Counted from the first letter of the stretch, positions 47,122-56,643 are shown. The stretch: 64,000 nucleotides of DNA from Sulfitobacter sp. EhC04 (GCF_001650875.1 NZ_LXYI01000024.1:1-64000); one strand, 5' to 3'. Made by a program: numbers and translations. Notes: generated from the letters alone by a model not told the origin.

Positions 47122-48228
47122 TCACCCCGGCATGCTGACCGTGCCACCGCCTACCGCCGCGCGCACGCCGGTGGTGCCGGGGCAGGACGTGGGCAGCCCC
47201 CGCGCCACCCGCACCGCGAGATAGGCAAAGGCCTGCGCCTCCAGCATGTCGCCATCCAACCCGACCTCCTCCACCGGCACCACGGGGCACTCCAGCGAAA
47301 CGCTGAGCATCTGCATCAACACCGGGTTGTGCCGCCCGCCGCCGGTAACCAGCACCCGTGCGGGCGGGCGCGGGCAGTGCTGCATCGCCTCGGCCACACC
47401 GGCGGCACACATCGCCGTCAGCGTGGCGGCGGCATCGGCATCGGAAAGCTCGCTCACCAGCGCCACCATCTCGGCAAAATCGTTGCGGTCCAGTGACTTG
47501 GGCGGGATACGCGCGAAATAGGGTTCGGCCAGGAACAGCTCAAGCGCGCCGGTTTCCACCCTGCCCCGCCGCGCGATCCTGCCGCCCTCGTCAAAGGGCA
47601 GACCCAGCCGCGCCTGCAACAGATCGTTGAGCGGCGCATTGGCGGGCCCGGTGTCGAAGGCCAGCAAGGCCCCCTCTGCCTCCGGTGCCTCGATGCCTGG
47701 GTCCACCCATGTCAGGTTGCCCACGCCGCCAAGGTTCAGGAATCCCACCGGGCCGTTGATGCCCGCGAACCGCGCGCAGGCGTGGTGAAAGAACGGCGCC
47801 AGCGGCGCGCCTTCGCCGCCAAGCTGCACATCGGCGCTGCGGAAATCCCAGACCACGGGCAGGCCCAGCTTCTGCGCCAATGCTGCGCCATCGCCCACCT
47901 GCAAGGTCCCGCGGCTGCGCGGCGCATGGGCCAGCGTCTGGCCGTGAAAGCCGATCAGATCCACCGCGCCAAAGCCACCCAGCAGTTCCAGATGCGCGGC
48001 TTCCACGACCTCTGCCGCCGCCTGCACTTCCGGCCCCGCCCATTTGCCCAGACCTTCCGCGATAACCGCCCGCTCCTGCGGGGAATAAGCGCGATAACCG
48101 CTCTTGCCGAAAGACGTGATCTGCCGGCCGTCGGTGCGCAGCACCGCCGCATCCACGCCGTCCAGCGATGTGCCCGACATCGCCCCCAGCGCGGTCACCA
48201 CGCCCGTTTTCCCGATGGCCCTGCTCAT
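47122..48228 (-). CDS. anmK: anhydro-N-acetylmuramic acid kinase
   Basis: A 368-residue kinase of the cell-wall recycling pathway that hydrates and phosphorylates 1,6-anhydro-MurNAc. It carries [22 protein letters not shown] at the N-terminus, [29 protein letters not shown] and [15 protein letters not shown] near the C-terminus. I use the ATG at 48228; a TTG at 48240 is possible. It is divergent from tyrS by about 77 bases, a common arrangement. The window also has nagZ, another recycling gene. Confidence 0.95.
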   Translation of the reverse strand: MSRAIGKTGVVTALGAMSGTSLDGVDAAVLRTDGRQITSFGKSGYRAYSPQERAVIAEGLGKWAGPEVQAAAEVVEAAHLELLGGFGAVDLIGFHGQTLAHAPRSRGTLQVGDGAALAQKLGLPVVWDFRSADVQLGGEGAPLAPFFHHACARFAGINGPVGFLNLGGVGNLTWVDPGIEAPEAEGALLAFDTGPANAPLNDLLQARLGLPFDEGGRIARRGRVETGALELFLAEPYFARIPPKSLDRNDFAEMVALVSELSDADAAATLTAMCAAGVAEAMQHCPRPPARVLVTGGGRHNPVLMQMLSVSLECPVVPVEEVGLDGDMLEAQAFAYLAVRVARGLPTSCPGTTGVRAAVGGGTVSMPG

Positions 48229-48305
48229 GTTGCCGTCCAAGGCCTTTCCCTTTGATCCTGCTGCGCCTATAGATGCCCCGCAATCCCAGCCCGAGGCAAG
48301 ACATC

Positions 48306-49556
48306 ATGACCTATCACCCCAAATCGGAGTTCATCCACACGATGATGCAACGCGGCTTTCTGGCCGATTGCACCGATTATCAGGGGCTGGACGAGGCCAT
48401 GCTGAAGGGTGCGCAGCCGGGCTACATCGGTTTCGACGCCACCGCCAAATCGCTGCACGTCGGTTCGCTGATCCAGATCATGATGCTGCGCTGGTTGCAA
48501 AAGACCGGCGGCAAGCCGATCACCCTGATGGGCGGCGGCACCACCAAGGTGGGCGATCCGTCGTTCCGCGCCGATGAACGCCCGCTTCTGGGGCCAGAGC
48601 AGATTGACGACAACATCGCGGGCATCAAGCGCGTGTTCAGCGCTTACCTGAGTTATGGCGACGCCCCCACGGACGCGCTGATGATCAACAATGCCGAATG
48701 GCTGGACGGGCTGAACTACCTCGATTTCCTGCGCGACATCGGACGGCATTTCAGCATCAACCGGATGCTTTCCTTCGAATCGGTCAAATCGCGGCTGGAC
48801 CGCGAGCAGAGCCTCAGCTTCCTCGAATTCAACTACATGATCCTGCAAGCCTATGATTTCATGGAGCTGCACCGCCGCTATGGCTGCATCCTGCAGATGG
48901 GCGGCAGCGATCAATGGGGCAATATCGTCAATGGCATCGACCTGACCCGCCGGGTGATTGATGGCGAGGTTTATGGCCTCACCTCACCGCTGCTGACGAC
49001 CTCGGATGGCAAGAAGATGGGCAAATCCCAGTCCGGCGCGATCTGGCTGAATGGCGACATGCTGTCACCTTATGAATTCTGGCAGTTCTGGCGCAATACG
49101 ACGGATGCGGATGTGGGCCGGTTCCTCAAGCTTTATACCGAGCTGCCGGTCGATGAATGCGACCGTCTGGGCGCGCTGGCGGGGTCCGAGATCAACGAGG
49201 CCAAGGTGCGGCTGGCCAATGAGGTCACCGCGCTGCTGCATGGTTCAGAAGCGGCTGCCGCTGCCGAGGCCACCGCGCGCGAGGTTTTTGAGAAGGGCGG
49301 CATTGGCGATGACCTGCCCACCCTGACGCTCTCTGCCGCCGATCTGGGGGATGGTATTTCCATCGTGCAACTGCTCGTGAAATCCGGGCTGGCAGGGTCC
49401 GGCAAGGAGGCCAAGCGCCTGATTGCCGAAAACGGCGCACGGCTGGACGATCAGCCGCTGACCAATGCGGGGCTGATACTGGATGCCAAGGCACTGGCCA
49501 GCCCGATCAAACTGTCGGCGGGGAAAAAGCGCCATGCGCTGGTGCAGATCGGCTGA
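48306..49556 (+). CDS. tyrS: tyrosyl-tRNA synthetase
   Basis: A 416-residue class I aminoacyl-tRNA synthetase. The HIGH motif reads HVGS within [18 protein letters not shown], and the KMSKS loop is KKMGKSQSG. The tRNA-binding S4-like domain is at the C-terminus ([22 protein letters not shown]). The length is typical of the long bacterial TyrRS. The ATG at 48306 is the first that gives family sequence. No T-box or leader peptide is visible upstream. Confidence 0.97.
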   Translation: MTYHPKSEFIHTMMQRGFLADCTDYQGLDEAMLKGAQPGYIGFDATAKSLHVGSLIQIMMLRWLQKTGGKPITLMGGGTTKVGDPSFRADERPLLGPEQIDDNIAGIKRVFSAYLSYGDAPTDALMINNAEWLDGLNYLDFLRDIGRHFSINRMLSFESVKSRLDREQSLSFLEFNYMILQAYDFMELHRRYGCILQMGGSDQWGNIVNGIDLTRRVIDGEVYGLTSPLLTTSDGKKMGKSQSGAIWLNGDMLSPYEFWQFWRNTTDADVGRFLKLYTELPVDECDRLGALAGSEINEAKVRLANEVTALLHGSEAAAAAEATAREVFEKGGIGDDLPTLTLSAADLGDGISIVQLLVKSGLAGSGKEAKRLIAENGARLDDQPLTNAGLILDAKALASPIKLSAGKKRHALVQIG

Positions 49557-49630
49557 CGCGGCAGGTGCGGGACAGCCGCAACTTACGTTTTCACCGGTTC
49601 AGTGAAACGCCGCTGCGCCGTTGCACCACC

Positions 49631-49759
49631 GTCATCCTCGGGCCTGACCCGAGGACCTCGCACCCCTTTCCCCCCACCGTCATCCTCGGGCTTGACCCGA
49701 GGACCTCTTGAATTTGGGTCCTTCCTGGCAGAGATCCTCGGATCAAGTCCGAGGATGAC
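49631..49759. repeat. three copies of a GTCATCCTCGGG-type palindromic repeat
   Basis: Direct copies at 49631-49660 and 49679-49707 and an inverted copy at 49731-49759. Each is about 29 bases around CTCGGGCTTGACCCGAGG. Such GTCATCCTCGGxCTTGxCCCGAGG repeats are common in alphaproteobacterial intergenic DNA. The whole 49557-49905 interval has no gene. Confidence 0.85.
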
Positions 49760-49760
49760 G

Positions 49761-49820
49761 CCTCTGTGGTGACGTTGCCACCTCCATGGTGACGATGACA
49801 CCTCTACGGTCAGGATGACG
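49761..49820. repeat. three degenerate 20-base tandem units
   Basis: Units starting CCTCTGTGGTGACG, CCTCCATGGTGACG and CCTCTACGGTCAGG at 49761, 49781 and 49801, directly after the inverted repeat copy. The unit length is exactly 20 with 5 to 8 changes between units. Confidence 0.65.
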
Positions 49821-49905
49821 ACGGCTCTTCGACCAGCCCCGCCCGTCACCCGGCCAGGCCACACGCGAAACGTGGCATTAACCATTTTCACGCTCAAATC
49901 GCGGC

Positions 49906-50739
49906 ATGCGCGATACCGCCCCTCCAACCGACACGCCGCTGATGCAGGACCCCTCCTTTGCCGCCGCCCTGCGGCTGTGCGGCGCCTCTCCGGTGATCCT
50001 GCCCGGTGGGCTGATGATCCTGCATCGTCGCATTCTGGGTCTGCCTGTCAACATGCTGCCGCGTACAGTGCCGCCGGATGATCTGTTCGAACAGCTTGCA
50101 GCGGCAGATTTGCACCGCCATCCGCTGATCCTGTCGCCGGAGGTGCCCTGCCACTTGCCCCGCGCCCTGCGCCTGATGGCCGCGCAGCGGAGGGCCGTGC
50201 TGGACCTCTGCCCCGATCCCGGCCAGCGCATCGCCCGTCTGCATCCGAAATGGCGCAACCAGTGGCGCAAGGCGGGGCGCGCGGGCCTGCATCTGTCGCA
50301 TGCACCCATGCCAGCCGATCCGAGCCACCCGCTGTTGCTGGCAGAGGCACGGCAGCGCGCGCAGCGCGGCTATGCGGGCTGGCCCCTGCCCCTGACCCGC
50401 GCCTTTGCCGCCGTGGCCCCGGCGCAGACCCGTCTGTTCACCGCCCGGCACGGGCGCCGGGTGGTGGCGCAGATGCTGTTCCTGCGCCACGGCGCCGGGG
50501 CCACCTATCACATCGGCCATACCTCTGCCGAAGGGCGCAGATGCCATGCCCACAACCTGCTGCTGATCACGGCCTGCGACTGGCTGGCCGCAAAGGGCCA
50601 CCTGACCCTCGACCTTGGCCTGCTGCACCGGCGCACAGCCGGCCTGAACCGGTTCAAGCAGCGCAGCGGGGCGCGGGCGCAACCAACCGGCGGCACCTGG
50701 CTGTGCTGGCATCCTCTTGCGCACCGCCGCTGCCCATGA
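49906..50739 (+). CDS. GNAT/FemAB-fold acetyltransferase-like protein
   Basis: A 277-residue protein with a C-terminal acyltransferase fold: HPKWRNQWRKAGRAGL, RRVVAQMLFLRHGAGATYHIGHTSAEGR and LTLDLGLLHRRTAGLNRFKQRSGA, features of the BioF2-like (GNAT_6) domain related to FemAB. The N-terminal 90 residues include PGGLMILHRRILGLPVNMLP. Such enzymes often add amino-acyl or acyl groups to lipids or peptidoglycan; the substrate here is unknown. The 42-base gap to the SDR gene and shared strand allow cotranscription. Confidence 0.75.
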   Translation: MRDTAPPTDTPLMQDPSFAAALRLCGASPVILPGGLMILHRRILGLPVNMLPRTVPPDDLFEQLAAADLHRHPLILSPEVPCHLPRALRLMAAQRRAVLDLCPDPGQRIARLHPKWRNQWRKAGRAGLHLSHAPMPADPSHPLLLAEARQRAQRGYAGWPLPLTRAFAAVAPAQTRLFTARHGRRVVAQMLFLRHGAGATYHIGHTSAEGRRCHAHNLLLITACDWLAAKGHLTLDLGLLHRRTAGLNRFKQRSGARAQPTGGTWLCWHPLAHRRCP

Positions 50740-50781
50740 TCATCTGACCCCCTGTTCAATTGCATATCCGGGAGGGGCCAC

Positions 50782-51537
50782 ATGCAGCTCGACACCACCG
50801 CCGCCATCATCACCGGAGGGGCCTCTGGCCTGGGCGAGGCAACCGCCCGCCACTTTGCCGCACGCGGCGCGCAGGTCACCCTGCTGGACCGCGACACCAC
50901 ACGCGGGCCGCAGGTCGCCGCCGAGATTGGCGGTCACTTCGCGGAAACGGATGTGACGGATGAAGAATCTGTCAAATCCGCTATCGCGCTGGCCATCCAG
51001 AAGATGGGCAAGATCACTGCCGCCGTGAACTGTGCCGGTATCGCCCTTGGCATCAAGACGCTGGGCCGCGACGGGCCGCATCCGCTGGGCGATTTCCAAC
51101 GCACCATCGACATCAACCTGGTGGGCAGCTTCAACATCGCGCGGCTGGCGGCGCAGGCCATGGCAGGCAACGACCCCGAACCCGATGGCGCGCGCGGTGT
51201 GATCATCAACACCGCCTCTGTCGCCGCCTTTGACGGGCAGAAGGGCCAGGCCGCCTATGCCGCCTCCAAGGGGGGTATCGTGGGCATGACCCTGCCGATG
51301 GCCCGTGATCTGGCCAAGGAGGGCATCCGCGTGATGACCATTGCCCCCGGTATTTTCAAGACGCCGATGCTGGCGGGCTTGCCCGAAGACGTGCAGGCCA
51401 GCCTTGCCGCCGATGTGCCCAACCCCGCGCGGCTGGGCGATCCTTCGGAATACGGGCGGATGGCCGGTTTCATCGTCGAGATGGGTTATCTGAACGGCGA
51501 GGTGATCCGCCTGGACGGCGCGCTGCGGATGCGTTGA
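50782..51537 (+). CDS. SDR family dehydrogenase, 3-hydroxyacyl-CoA dehydrogenase type II-like
   Basis: A 251-residue NAD-dependent short-chain dehydrogenase. It has the nucleotide motif ITGGASGLGEATARHFA, NCAGIALGIKT, the catalytic Ser in INTASVAAFDGQKGQAAYAASKGG and the Tyr-X3-Lys in YAASK. The mid-region with IARLAAQAMAGNDPEPDG and FKTPMLAGLPEDVQ is the HSD17B10/type II 3-hydroxyacyl-CoA dehydrogenase pattern, used in isoleucine or short branched acyl-CoA degradation. Ribosome binding site GGGAGG precedes the ATG. Confidence 0.92.
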   Translation: MQLDTTAAIITGGASGLGEATARHFAARGAQVTLLDRDTTRGPQVAAEIGGHFAETDVTDEESVKSAIALAIQKMGKITAAVNCAGIALGIKTLGRDGPHPLGDFQRTIDINLVGSFNIARLAAQAMAGNDPEPDGARGVIINTASVAAFDGQKGQAAYAASKGGIVGMTLPMARDLAKEGIRVMTIAPGIFKTPMLAGLPEDVQASLAADVPNPARLGDPSEYGRMAGFIVEMGYLNGEVIRLDGALRMR

Positions 51538-51540
51538 GCG

Positions 51541-52089
51541 GTGATGCAGACTGCGCGGGAGAAAATGGCGGCGGGCGCATGGTACTCCTGCCTTGATGCG
51601 GAGCTTGACGCCCTGCGCCGGACCGCGCGGGAGGCGGTGCATCAGCACAATCACATGGCCCCCGGTGCGCGCGAGAGCCTCAGCGCGCCGCTGCGGGGGC
51701 TTTTTGCCGCCCATGGTCCGGATTGCCTGATCGAAGCGCCGTTTCACGCCAGCTATGGCTGTCACATACACCTTGGAGCGCGGATATACATCAACGCGGG
51801 GTGCGTGATCCTGGACAGCGCGCAGGTGGTGATCGGGGATGACACGATGATCGGCCCCGGCGCGCAGATCCTTTGCGCCCAGCACCACAAGGACCCGGTC
51901 AAACGCGCGGAAGGACTGGAAATTGCCCTGCCGGTGACGATTGGCCGGAACGTCTGGATCGGTGCCGGGGCGATTGTCATGCCGGGGATCACGATCGGCG
52001 AGACCGCTATCGTCGGGGCCGGTGCCGTGGTCACCCGCGATGTAGCTGCCGGGCAGACCGTTACCGGCGTGCCGGCGCGGCCGATCTGA
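51541..52089 (+). CDS. sugar O-acetyltransferase (MaA/LacA type)
   Basis: A 182-residue left-handed beta-helix acetyltransferase. The N-terminal Mac domain (REKMAAGAWYSCLDAELDALRR) precedes hexapeptide repeats (GARIYINAGCVILDSAQVVIGDDTMIGPGAQI, then GRNVWIGAGAIVMPGITIGE). The catalytic His is in LCAQHHKDP. A GTG at 51541 or the ATG at 51544 could start it; the difference is one residue. It follows the SDR stop by three bases. The acceptor is maltose-, galactoside- or Nod-factor-like in characterised relatives. Confidence 0.92.
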   Translation: MMQTAREKMAAGAWYSCLDAELDALRRTAREAVHQHNHMAPGARESLSAPLRGLFAAHGPDCLIEAPFHASYGCHIHLGARIYINAGCVILDSAQVVIGDDTMIGPGAQILCAQHHKDPVKRAEGLEIALPVTIGRNVWIGAGAIVMPGITIGETAIVGAGAVVTRDVAAGQTVTGVPARPI

Positions 52090-52407
52090 TCAGCCGCCGG
52101 AGATTTTCAGCCCGATCACGCCGCCGACGATGGCCAGCACCGAGACCGCCTTGAGCGGGGTCATCGCCTCGCCCAGCAGCAGCGTGCCCAAAGCGACCGT
52201 CCCCAACGTCCCAAGCGCGGTCCAGACCGGATAGGCGATGGAAACCGGCAGATGTTTCATCGCAAGGGCGAGGAACCACAGGCCAAAGATGATCCCCACG
52301 ATGGTCACCAGCGACGGTGTGAGCCGGGTGAAGCCATTCGACATCTTCATGCCCATCGCGAACATGACCTCGAAAACCGCCGCCAGAATAAGAAGTAGCC
52401 AAGCCAT
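52090..52407 (-). CDS. small multidrug resistance (SMR) family transporter
   Basis: A 105-residue four-helix inner-membrane protein. The essential Glu is E13 (LLILAAVFEVMFAMG), and the second conserved region reads LPVSIAYPVWTALGTLGTVALG. SMR proteins act as antiparallel dimers exporting cations such as quaternary ammonium or guanidinium. This one has Pro in AYPVW, and SugE/Gdx-like glycine spacing, so a Gdx role is possible but not settled. It is convergent with the acetyltransferase gene, whose TGA is directly adjacent. Confidence 0.9.
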   Translation of the reverse strand: MAWLLLILAAVFEVMFAMGMKMSNGFTRLTPSLVTIVGIIFGLWFLALAMKHLPVSIAYPVWTALGTLGTVALGTLLLGEAMTPLKAVSVLAIVGGVIGLKISGG

Positions 52408-52455
52408 GATGTGATCCTTTCACGCCGCTCTTGCCGCCGCGCCGCCGGGCGCGGA

Positions 52456-54264
52456 TCAGGCCTCTGCCTTGTCTTCCAGCAGCAGCCATTCCTCTTCTGC
52501 CGCGGACAGTTTTTCCTGACGTTCCACAAGGGCTTGCGTCGCCTTGTTGAACTTCACCGGCGCGCGGGTGAACAACTCGGCGTCGGCCAACAGCCCCTCC
52601 AGCTTGCCAATCTCGGCCTCCAGCCGCGCGATCTCGGCGGGCAAGGCCTCAAGCCGGTGCTTTTCGGTAAAGCTCAGGCCGGTTTTCTGCGCCTTAGCGG
52701 TCTTTTCCCGCGCCGGGGCGTCCTTTGCCTTGACCACACTTTGCGAAAAATCGTCCTGCCCGCGCTGGGACAGATAATCGGTCCAGCCCCCGGCATAGAC
52801 CGTGGCGCGCCCGTCGCCTTCCATCGCGATGGTGGTGGCGGCGACACGGTCCAGGAAATCGCGGTCGTGACTGACCAGAATCACCGTGCCATCGTAGGTT
52901 TCCAGCAGTTCCTGCAAGAGGTCGAGCGTTTCCACATCCAGATCGTTGGTGGGTTCGTCCAGCACCAGCAGGTTGGACGGGCGCGCCATCAGTTTGGCCA
53001 GCAGCAGCCGCGCCTTTTCGCCCCCCGACAGGGACCGCACCGGCGCCCGCGCCTGCGCCTCGTCAAAGAGGAATTCCTTGAGATAGCCCACCACATGTTT
53101 TGGCTGGCCGCGCACCAGCACCTGATCGGCCTTGCCGCTGACGCGCATGTCCGGATCGCCGGTCAGCGAATCCCAAAGCGACATGTCACCGTCCAACTGT
53201 GCGCGCGCCTGATCGAACAGCGCCAGTTCAAGGTTGGTGCCCAGCGTGACCCGGCCCGCGTCGGGCTGCTCCGCCCCGATCATCATGTTCAGCAGTGTGG
53301 TCTTGCCCACACCATTTGGGCCGACCAGCGCAATCCGGTCGCCGCGCTGCACCTTGAGGGAAAAGTCGCGCAGAATCACCTTGTCGCCAAAGCCCTTGGC
53401 GATGCCGTCGGCCTCGATCACCTTGCGGCCCGATTTCGGGCCTGCATCCAGCGCCATTGCCGCCGTGCCCTGCCGCCTGATCTGACCGGCCCGTTCCGCG
53501 CGCAGGTCTTGCAACGCGCGCACCCGGCCCTGATTGCGCTTGCGCCGGGCCGAGATGCCCTCGACCGCCCAGCGGGCCTCTGCCTTGATCTTGCGGTTCA
53601 GCTTGTGGCGCTGGCTGTCTTCCTCTTCCCAGATCTGGTCGCGCCAGGTCTCGAAATCGCCGAACCCCTTTTCCTGTCGCCGCACCTGACCCCGGTCGAT
53701 CCACAGGGTTGCGCGCGTCAATGCGCGCAGAAAGGCACGGTCGTGGCTGATGATGACAAAGGCGGTGCGCGTGGTTTTCAACTCTTCTTCCAGCCAGCCG
53801 ATCGCCTCGATGTCCAGATGGTTGGTGGGCTCGTCCAGCAACATCAGTTCCGGGGCCTGCGCCATCAGCCGCGCCAGCGCCGCGCGCCGCCGTTCCCCGC
53901 CCGAGGCCGTGGCCACCGGGCGCGCGGGGTCAAACTTCAGCCCCTCGCCTGCCCGCTCGACCTTGTACATCTCGCCGGGGTCCAGCCCATGGGCGGCAAA
54001 ATCGCCCAGCGTGTCAAAGCCGCTCAGATCCGGGTCCTGTTCCATATAGCCCACGGAAACGCCCGGCCCCGCGATCACCTCGCCGCTGTCGGCCTCGACC
54101 AGCCCGGCCATGACCTTCATCAGGGTGGATTTGCCCGACCCGTTGCGCCCGACCAGCGCCACCCGGTCGCCCGGTTGCACGACCAGAGACAGGTCCTCGA
54201 ACACCGGATCACCACCGAAGGTGAGCGATATTTCATTCAGTTGAAGAAGGGGTGCACGTGCCAT
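52456..54264 (-). CDS. uup: ABC-F family ATPase, Uup-like
   Basis: A 602-residue soluble protein with two ABC domains: Walker A GRNGSGKSTLMKV (near residue 41) and GPNGVGKTTLLNMM (near 320), signatures ASGGERRRAAL and LSGGEKARLLL, Walker [15 protein letters not shown] and LLVLDEPTNDLDVE. The C-terminal basic and coiled-coil tail (EKHRLEALPAEIARLEAEIGKLEG) is the DNA/rRNA-binding region of Uup. Uup links translation and transposon excision phenotypes in enterics. It is the second ABC-F gene in the window and differs from the YheS-like one in linker and tail. Confidence 0.93.
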   Translation of the reverse strand: MARAPLLQLNEISLTFGGDPVFEDLSLVVQPGDRVALVGRNGSGKSTLMKVMAGLVEADSGEVIAGPGVSVGYMEQDPDLSGFDTLGDFAAHGLDPGEMYKVERAGEGLKFDPARPVATASGGERRRAALARLMAQAPELMLLDEPTNHLDIEAIGWLEEELKTTRTAFVIISHDRAFLRALTRATLWIDRGQVRRQEKGFGDFETWRDQIWEEEDSQRHKLNRKIKAEARWAVEGISARRKRNQGRVRALQDLRAERAGQIRRQGTAAMALDAGPKSGRKVIEADGIAKGFGDKVILRDFSLKVQRGDRIALVGPNGVGKTTLLNMMIGAEQPDAGRVTLGTNLELALFDQARAQLDGDMSLWDSLTGDPDMRVSGKADQVLVRGQPKHVVGYLKEFLFDEAQARAPVRSLSGGEKARLLLAKLMARPSNLLVLDEPTNDLDVETLDLLQELLETYDGTVILVSHDRDFLDRVAATTIAMEGDGRATVYAGGWTDYLSQRGQDDFSQSVVKAKDAPAREKTAKAQKTGLSFTEKHRLEALPAEIARLEAEIGKLEGLLADAELFTRAPVKFNKATQALVERQEKLSAAEEEWLLLEDKAEA

Positions 54265-54328
54265 GGGCCGCTGCTAGCGTCACCTTGAGGGGAAATCAAC
54301 GCCCCTCCTCTTTTTGGCCAAAAATATC

Positions 54329-55051
54329 CTAGACCAAGGCCCGCAACAGGCGCTTGCGGGCGGCGGGGATCGCGCCGATCTCAAGCCCGGTGAAGACGTG
54401 CAGCGTGTTCATCTGACGGTCCACCACCGCATGGTCGCTGACCCAGCCGCCCATCATCAGATAGGTCCGCAGCAAAGGCGGCATCCGCAGCATCGCCTTT
54501 TTCAGGTCAGGCTTGCGCCGCAGCCGGGCGGCAAAGCGAAAGACATCCGGGGCCTTCACGCGGGGCAGCCAGCGCTTGGGGGCCAGATGGCGCGCGCGCA
54601 GCATGGCAAAGGCGTCAAGATAGGCTTCGGTTTCCGTGCCGGCAAAGGAGGAGCAGCCAAACAGCATCTGGACCCCGCCCGCATCCACAAGGTCGGTCAT
54701 CGCCGCCCAGGCGACACGCTGGATGTCGGGGTCGCGCCAGTCGGGATGCACGCAGAATCGGCCCAATTCCATCATCAGGCCTTCGTAGGATTCAAGCGCG
54801 CTGAGTTCGTAGAACTGTGCAGCATAGGACCGGGGCAGTTCCGCCCCCCGCAGGGTCAGCAGCCGATAGCAGCACACCAGCGTGCCGCTGGCAGTATCCT
54901 CGATCAGCACATGGGTGCACTGGCTGTCAAAGGCATCCACATCAAGTGCTGCATCCAGCCCGAAACAAAAGGCGCGCAACCGCTGGGCCGCCACCACATC
55001 GGCAGACCCCTCGGCGGTGCGTGCGCGGTATCGTCCCTTGTTCAGATGCAT
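54329..55051 (-). CDS. olsB: ornithine lipid acyltransferase OlsB (hemolysin-like GNAT)
   Basis: A 240-residue acyltransferase that attaches a 3-hydroxyacyl chain to ornithine, the first step of ornithine lipid synthesis. It has the conserved LRAFCFG, CTHVLIEDTASGTLVCCYRL, SYAAQFYELSAL, MMELGRFCVHPDWRDPDI and GCSSFAGTETEAYLDAFA segments of the OlsB family. I start it at 55051 (MHLNKGRYRAR). The partner olsA is not adjacent in this window, although olsBA pairs are common in relatives. It ends 65 bases past the Uup-like gene's start on the same strand. Confidence 0.88.
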   Translation of the reverse strand: MHLNKGRYRARTAEGSADVVAAQRLRAFCFGLDAALDVDAFDSQCTHVLIEDTASGTLVCCYRLLTLRGAELPRSYAAQFYELSALESYEGLMMELGRFCVHPDWRDPDIQRVAWAAMTDLVDAGGVQMLFGCSSFAGTETEAYLDAFAMLRARHLAPKRWLPRVKAPDVFRFAARLRRKPDLKKAMLRMPPLLRTYLMMGGWVSDHAVVDRQMNTLHVFTGLEIGAIPAARKRLLRALV

Positions 55052-55120
55052 CACCGGTTCATGCTCCCCTTGCACTGCCGCCCCTGTGACGACCTGCCAA
55101 AGAGATATGACACCATGATG

Positions 55121-55576
55121 TCAGCCCGCCAGACCGGCCGGGTTGAAGCGTCCGATGTTGCCCAGAAGCTGCCGGATAAAGGATTTGTCGCTCACCGGCG
55201 AGGAGGTGACACGCTGGGTCAGCGGCACGACCTGCCCCTTTTCCAGGCCAAAGCGTTCGACGTTCTGCACCACGCCCTGTTCGGAGAAGCTGATTGCGAC
55301 CACCTGGCGGTCGATCTCCTTGGCGGCCAGCGGACCGATGGTCCGGGTGCGCATCCGCACGTAGTAGTAACCGGAGTTGGTCAGCACACCGGAGGAGGCA
55401 GGCACGCCGATCTTTTCGGCAACCGTATCCTTGGTATCCGCACCGACCTGGATCTGCTGCAGATCCTCCTCTGGGGGGACATAACCGTGGTTGCGGTACT
55501 GCGGTGAACATGCGCCCAGGGCGAAGATCCCGGCAAGCGCCAATGCCATCACGCTGGCTTTGTTGGTCCTGTGCAT
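55121..55576 (-). CDS. bamE: BamE-like outer-membrane lipoprotein (SmpA/OmlA)
   Basis: A 151-residue lipoprotein with lipobox LGAC (acylated Cys near residue 23). The mature domain shows QIQVGADTKDTVAEKIGVPASSG, YYYVRMRTRTIG and QVVAISFSEQGVVQNVERFGLEKG, the SmpA/OmlA pattern of BamE, which stabilises the outer-membrane protein assembly complex. The start at 55576 is chosen because the signal peptide begins there. It is divergent from the DUF177 gene by 90 bases. The rest of the BAM complex is not in the window; LptD, a BAM client, is. Confidence 0.92.
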   Translation of the reverse strand: MHRTNKASVMALALAGIFALGACSPQYRNHGYVPPEEDLQQIQVGADTKDTVAEKIGVPASSGVLTNSGYYYVRMRTRTIGPLAAKEIDRQVVAISFSEQGVVQNVERFGLEKGQVVPLTQRVTSSPVSDKSFIRQLLGNIGRFNPAGLAG

Positions 55577-55666
55577 CTGTCCTGCCCTCTTGCCCTTGTT
55601 TGGTCTGGCTTTATTTCGCATACACCATGGACCCCCTCCGGTTCAAGAAACGAAAACAGGCCTCTC

Positions 55667-56218
55667 ATGTCCCCCAAGCCCCCAAGCGACACTGCCATCC
55701 GCGTCTCTGAGCTGTCCCAGAGCGCCGAAAACGGTTTTGCCCTGCGCCCCGACAAGGTGGCGCTGGAGCGGATCGCGGCAGAACTCGACCTCAGCGCCCT
55801 GCGCAAACTCAGCTTTGAAGGGCGGATCAGCCCGCTGGGCCGCAGCGACTGGCAGTTGACCGGCAGGCTGGGTGCCACGGTGGTGCAGCCCTGCGTCGTC
55901 ACGCTGGCCCCTGTCACCACCCGCATCGACACGGATGTGACGCGCCAATTCGTGACCGGGTATGTCGACCCCGAGGAGCCGGAGGCCGAAATGCCCGAGG
56001 ATGACAGCACCGAACCGCTGGGCCAGTGGATCGACCCCGCCATCGTCATGCAGGAGGCGCTGGCCCTGGCGGTGCCGGATTATCCCCGTGCCGAGGGGGC
56101 CGAGCCGGTGCAGATGGTCTATACCGAACCGGGCCAGGCGCCGATGACGGACGACGACGCCAAACCCTTTGCCGGGCTGGCCGATCTGAAGGCAAAGCTG
56201 AAAAAGGAAGACCCCTGA
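55667..56218 (+). CDS. DUF177 (YceD) protein
   Basis: A 183-residue protein of the DUF177 family, recognised by LSFEGRISPLGRSDWQLTGRLGATVVQPCVVTLAPV and the acidic C-terminal region. Plant and E. coli members are needed for normal 23S rRNA or RpmF processing. The gene is followed, as usual, by rpmF and plsX. The start at 55667 (MSPKPPSDTAIRVSEL) was preferred over upstream in-frame codons. There is no signal peptide, so it is cytoplasmic. Confidence 0.9.
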   Translation: MSPKPPSDTAIRVSELSQSAENGFALRPDKVALERIAAELDLSALRKLSFEGRISPLGRSDWQLTGRLGATVVQPCVVTLAPVTTRIDTDVTRQFVTGYVDPEEPEAEMPEDDSTEPLGQWIDPAIVMQEALALAVPDYPRAEGAEPVQMVYTEPGQAPMTDDDAKPFAGLADLKAKLKKEDP

Positions 56219-56272
56219 ACACCGCCTTCGGTTGGTCCTTGCCGACGGGTCGGCACAACGCGAAATACCTGC

Positions 56273-56300
56273 TTGCATCGGGGCATTTTCGCGGTATTTT
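56273..56300 (+). promoter_or_regulatory. possible promoter for rpmF-plsX-fabH
   Basis: TTGCAT (56273-56278) and TATTTT (56295-56300), spacer 16, lie about 140 bases upstream of rpmF in the 218-base gap after the DUF177 gene. The match is moderate. Confidence 0.35.
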
Positions 56301-56436
56301 GCCGCCCTCACCCCAATTAAGGTTGGACAATGCATGGCCTCTCGCCTAAAGCGGCGTCACGCCCGATAAGGGGTCGATTGAAACACGGCTGTTTGCGCCC
56401 ATGGTGCACAGCCCCGAACCGACAAAGGCACCAGAC

Positions 56437-56643
56437 ATGGCTGTCCAGCAGAATAAAGTTTCCAAGTCGCGCCGCAACAACCGCCGCGCGCACGATTCGC
56501 TCTCGGCTGCGAACCCGAACGAATGTTCCAACTGCGGCGAGCTGAAGCGCCCGCACCACATCTGTGCCGCCTGCGGTCACTACGATGATACAGAGGTGGT
56601 CGCCCTGGCAGACGAGATCGAACTGGAAGACGACGCGGCCTGA
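56437..56643 (+). CDS. rpmF: 50S ribosomal protein L32
   Basis: A 68-residue ribosomal protein: [20 protein letters not shown], then the zinc-binding Cys pattern [22 protein letters not shown] (two CxxC pairs), so it is the C+ form. The start at 56437 is fixed by the conserved [10 protein letters not shown] sequence. It lies between the DUF177 gene and plsX, the standard order in proteobacteria. Confidence 0.98.
   Translation: MAVQQNKVSKSRRNNRRAHDSLSAANPNECSNCGELKRPHHICAACGHYDDTEVVALADEIELEDDAA

Noticed and set aside
52411-54288. Long plus-strand frame over the Uup-like gene
   Set aside because: Antisense shadow of a clear ABC-F gene.
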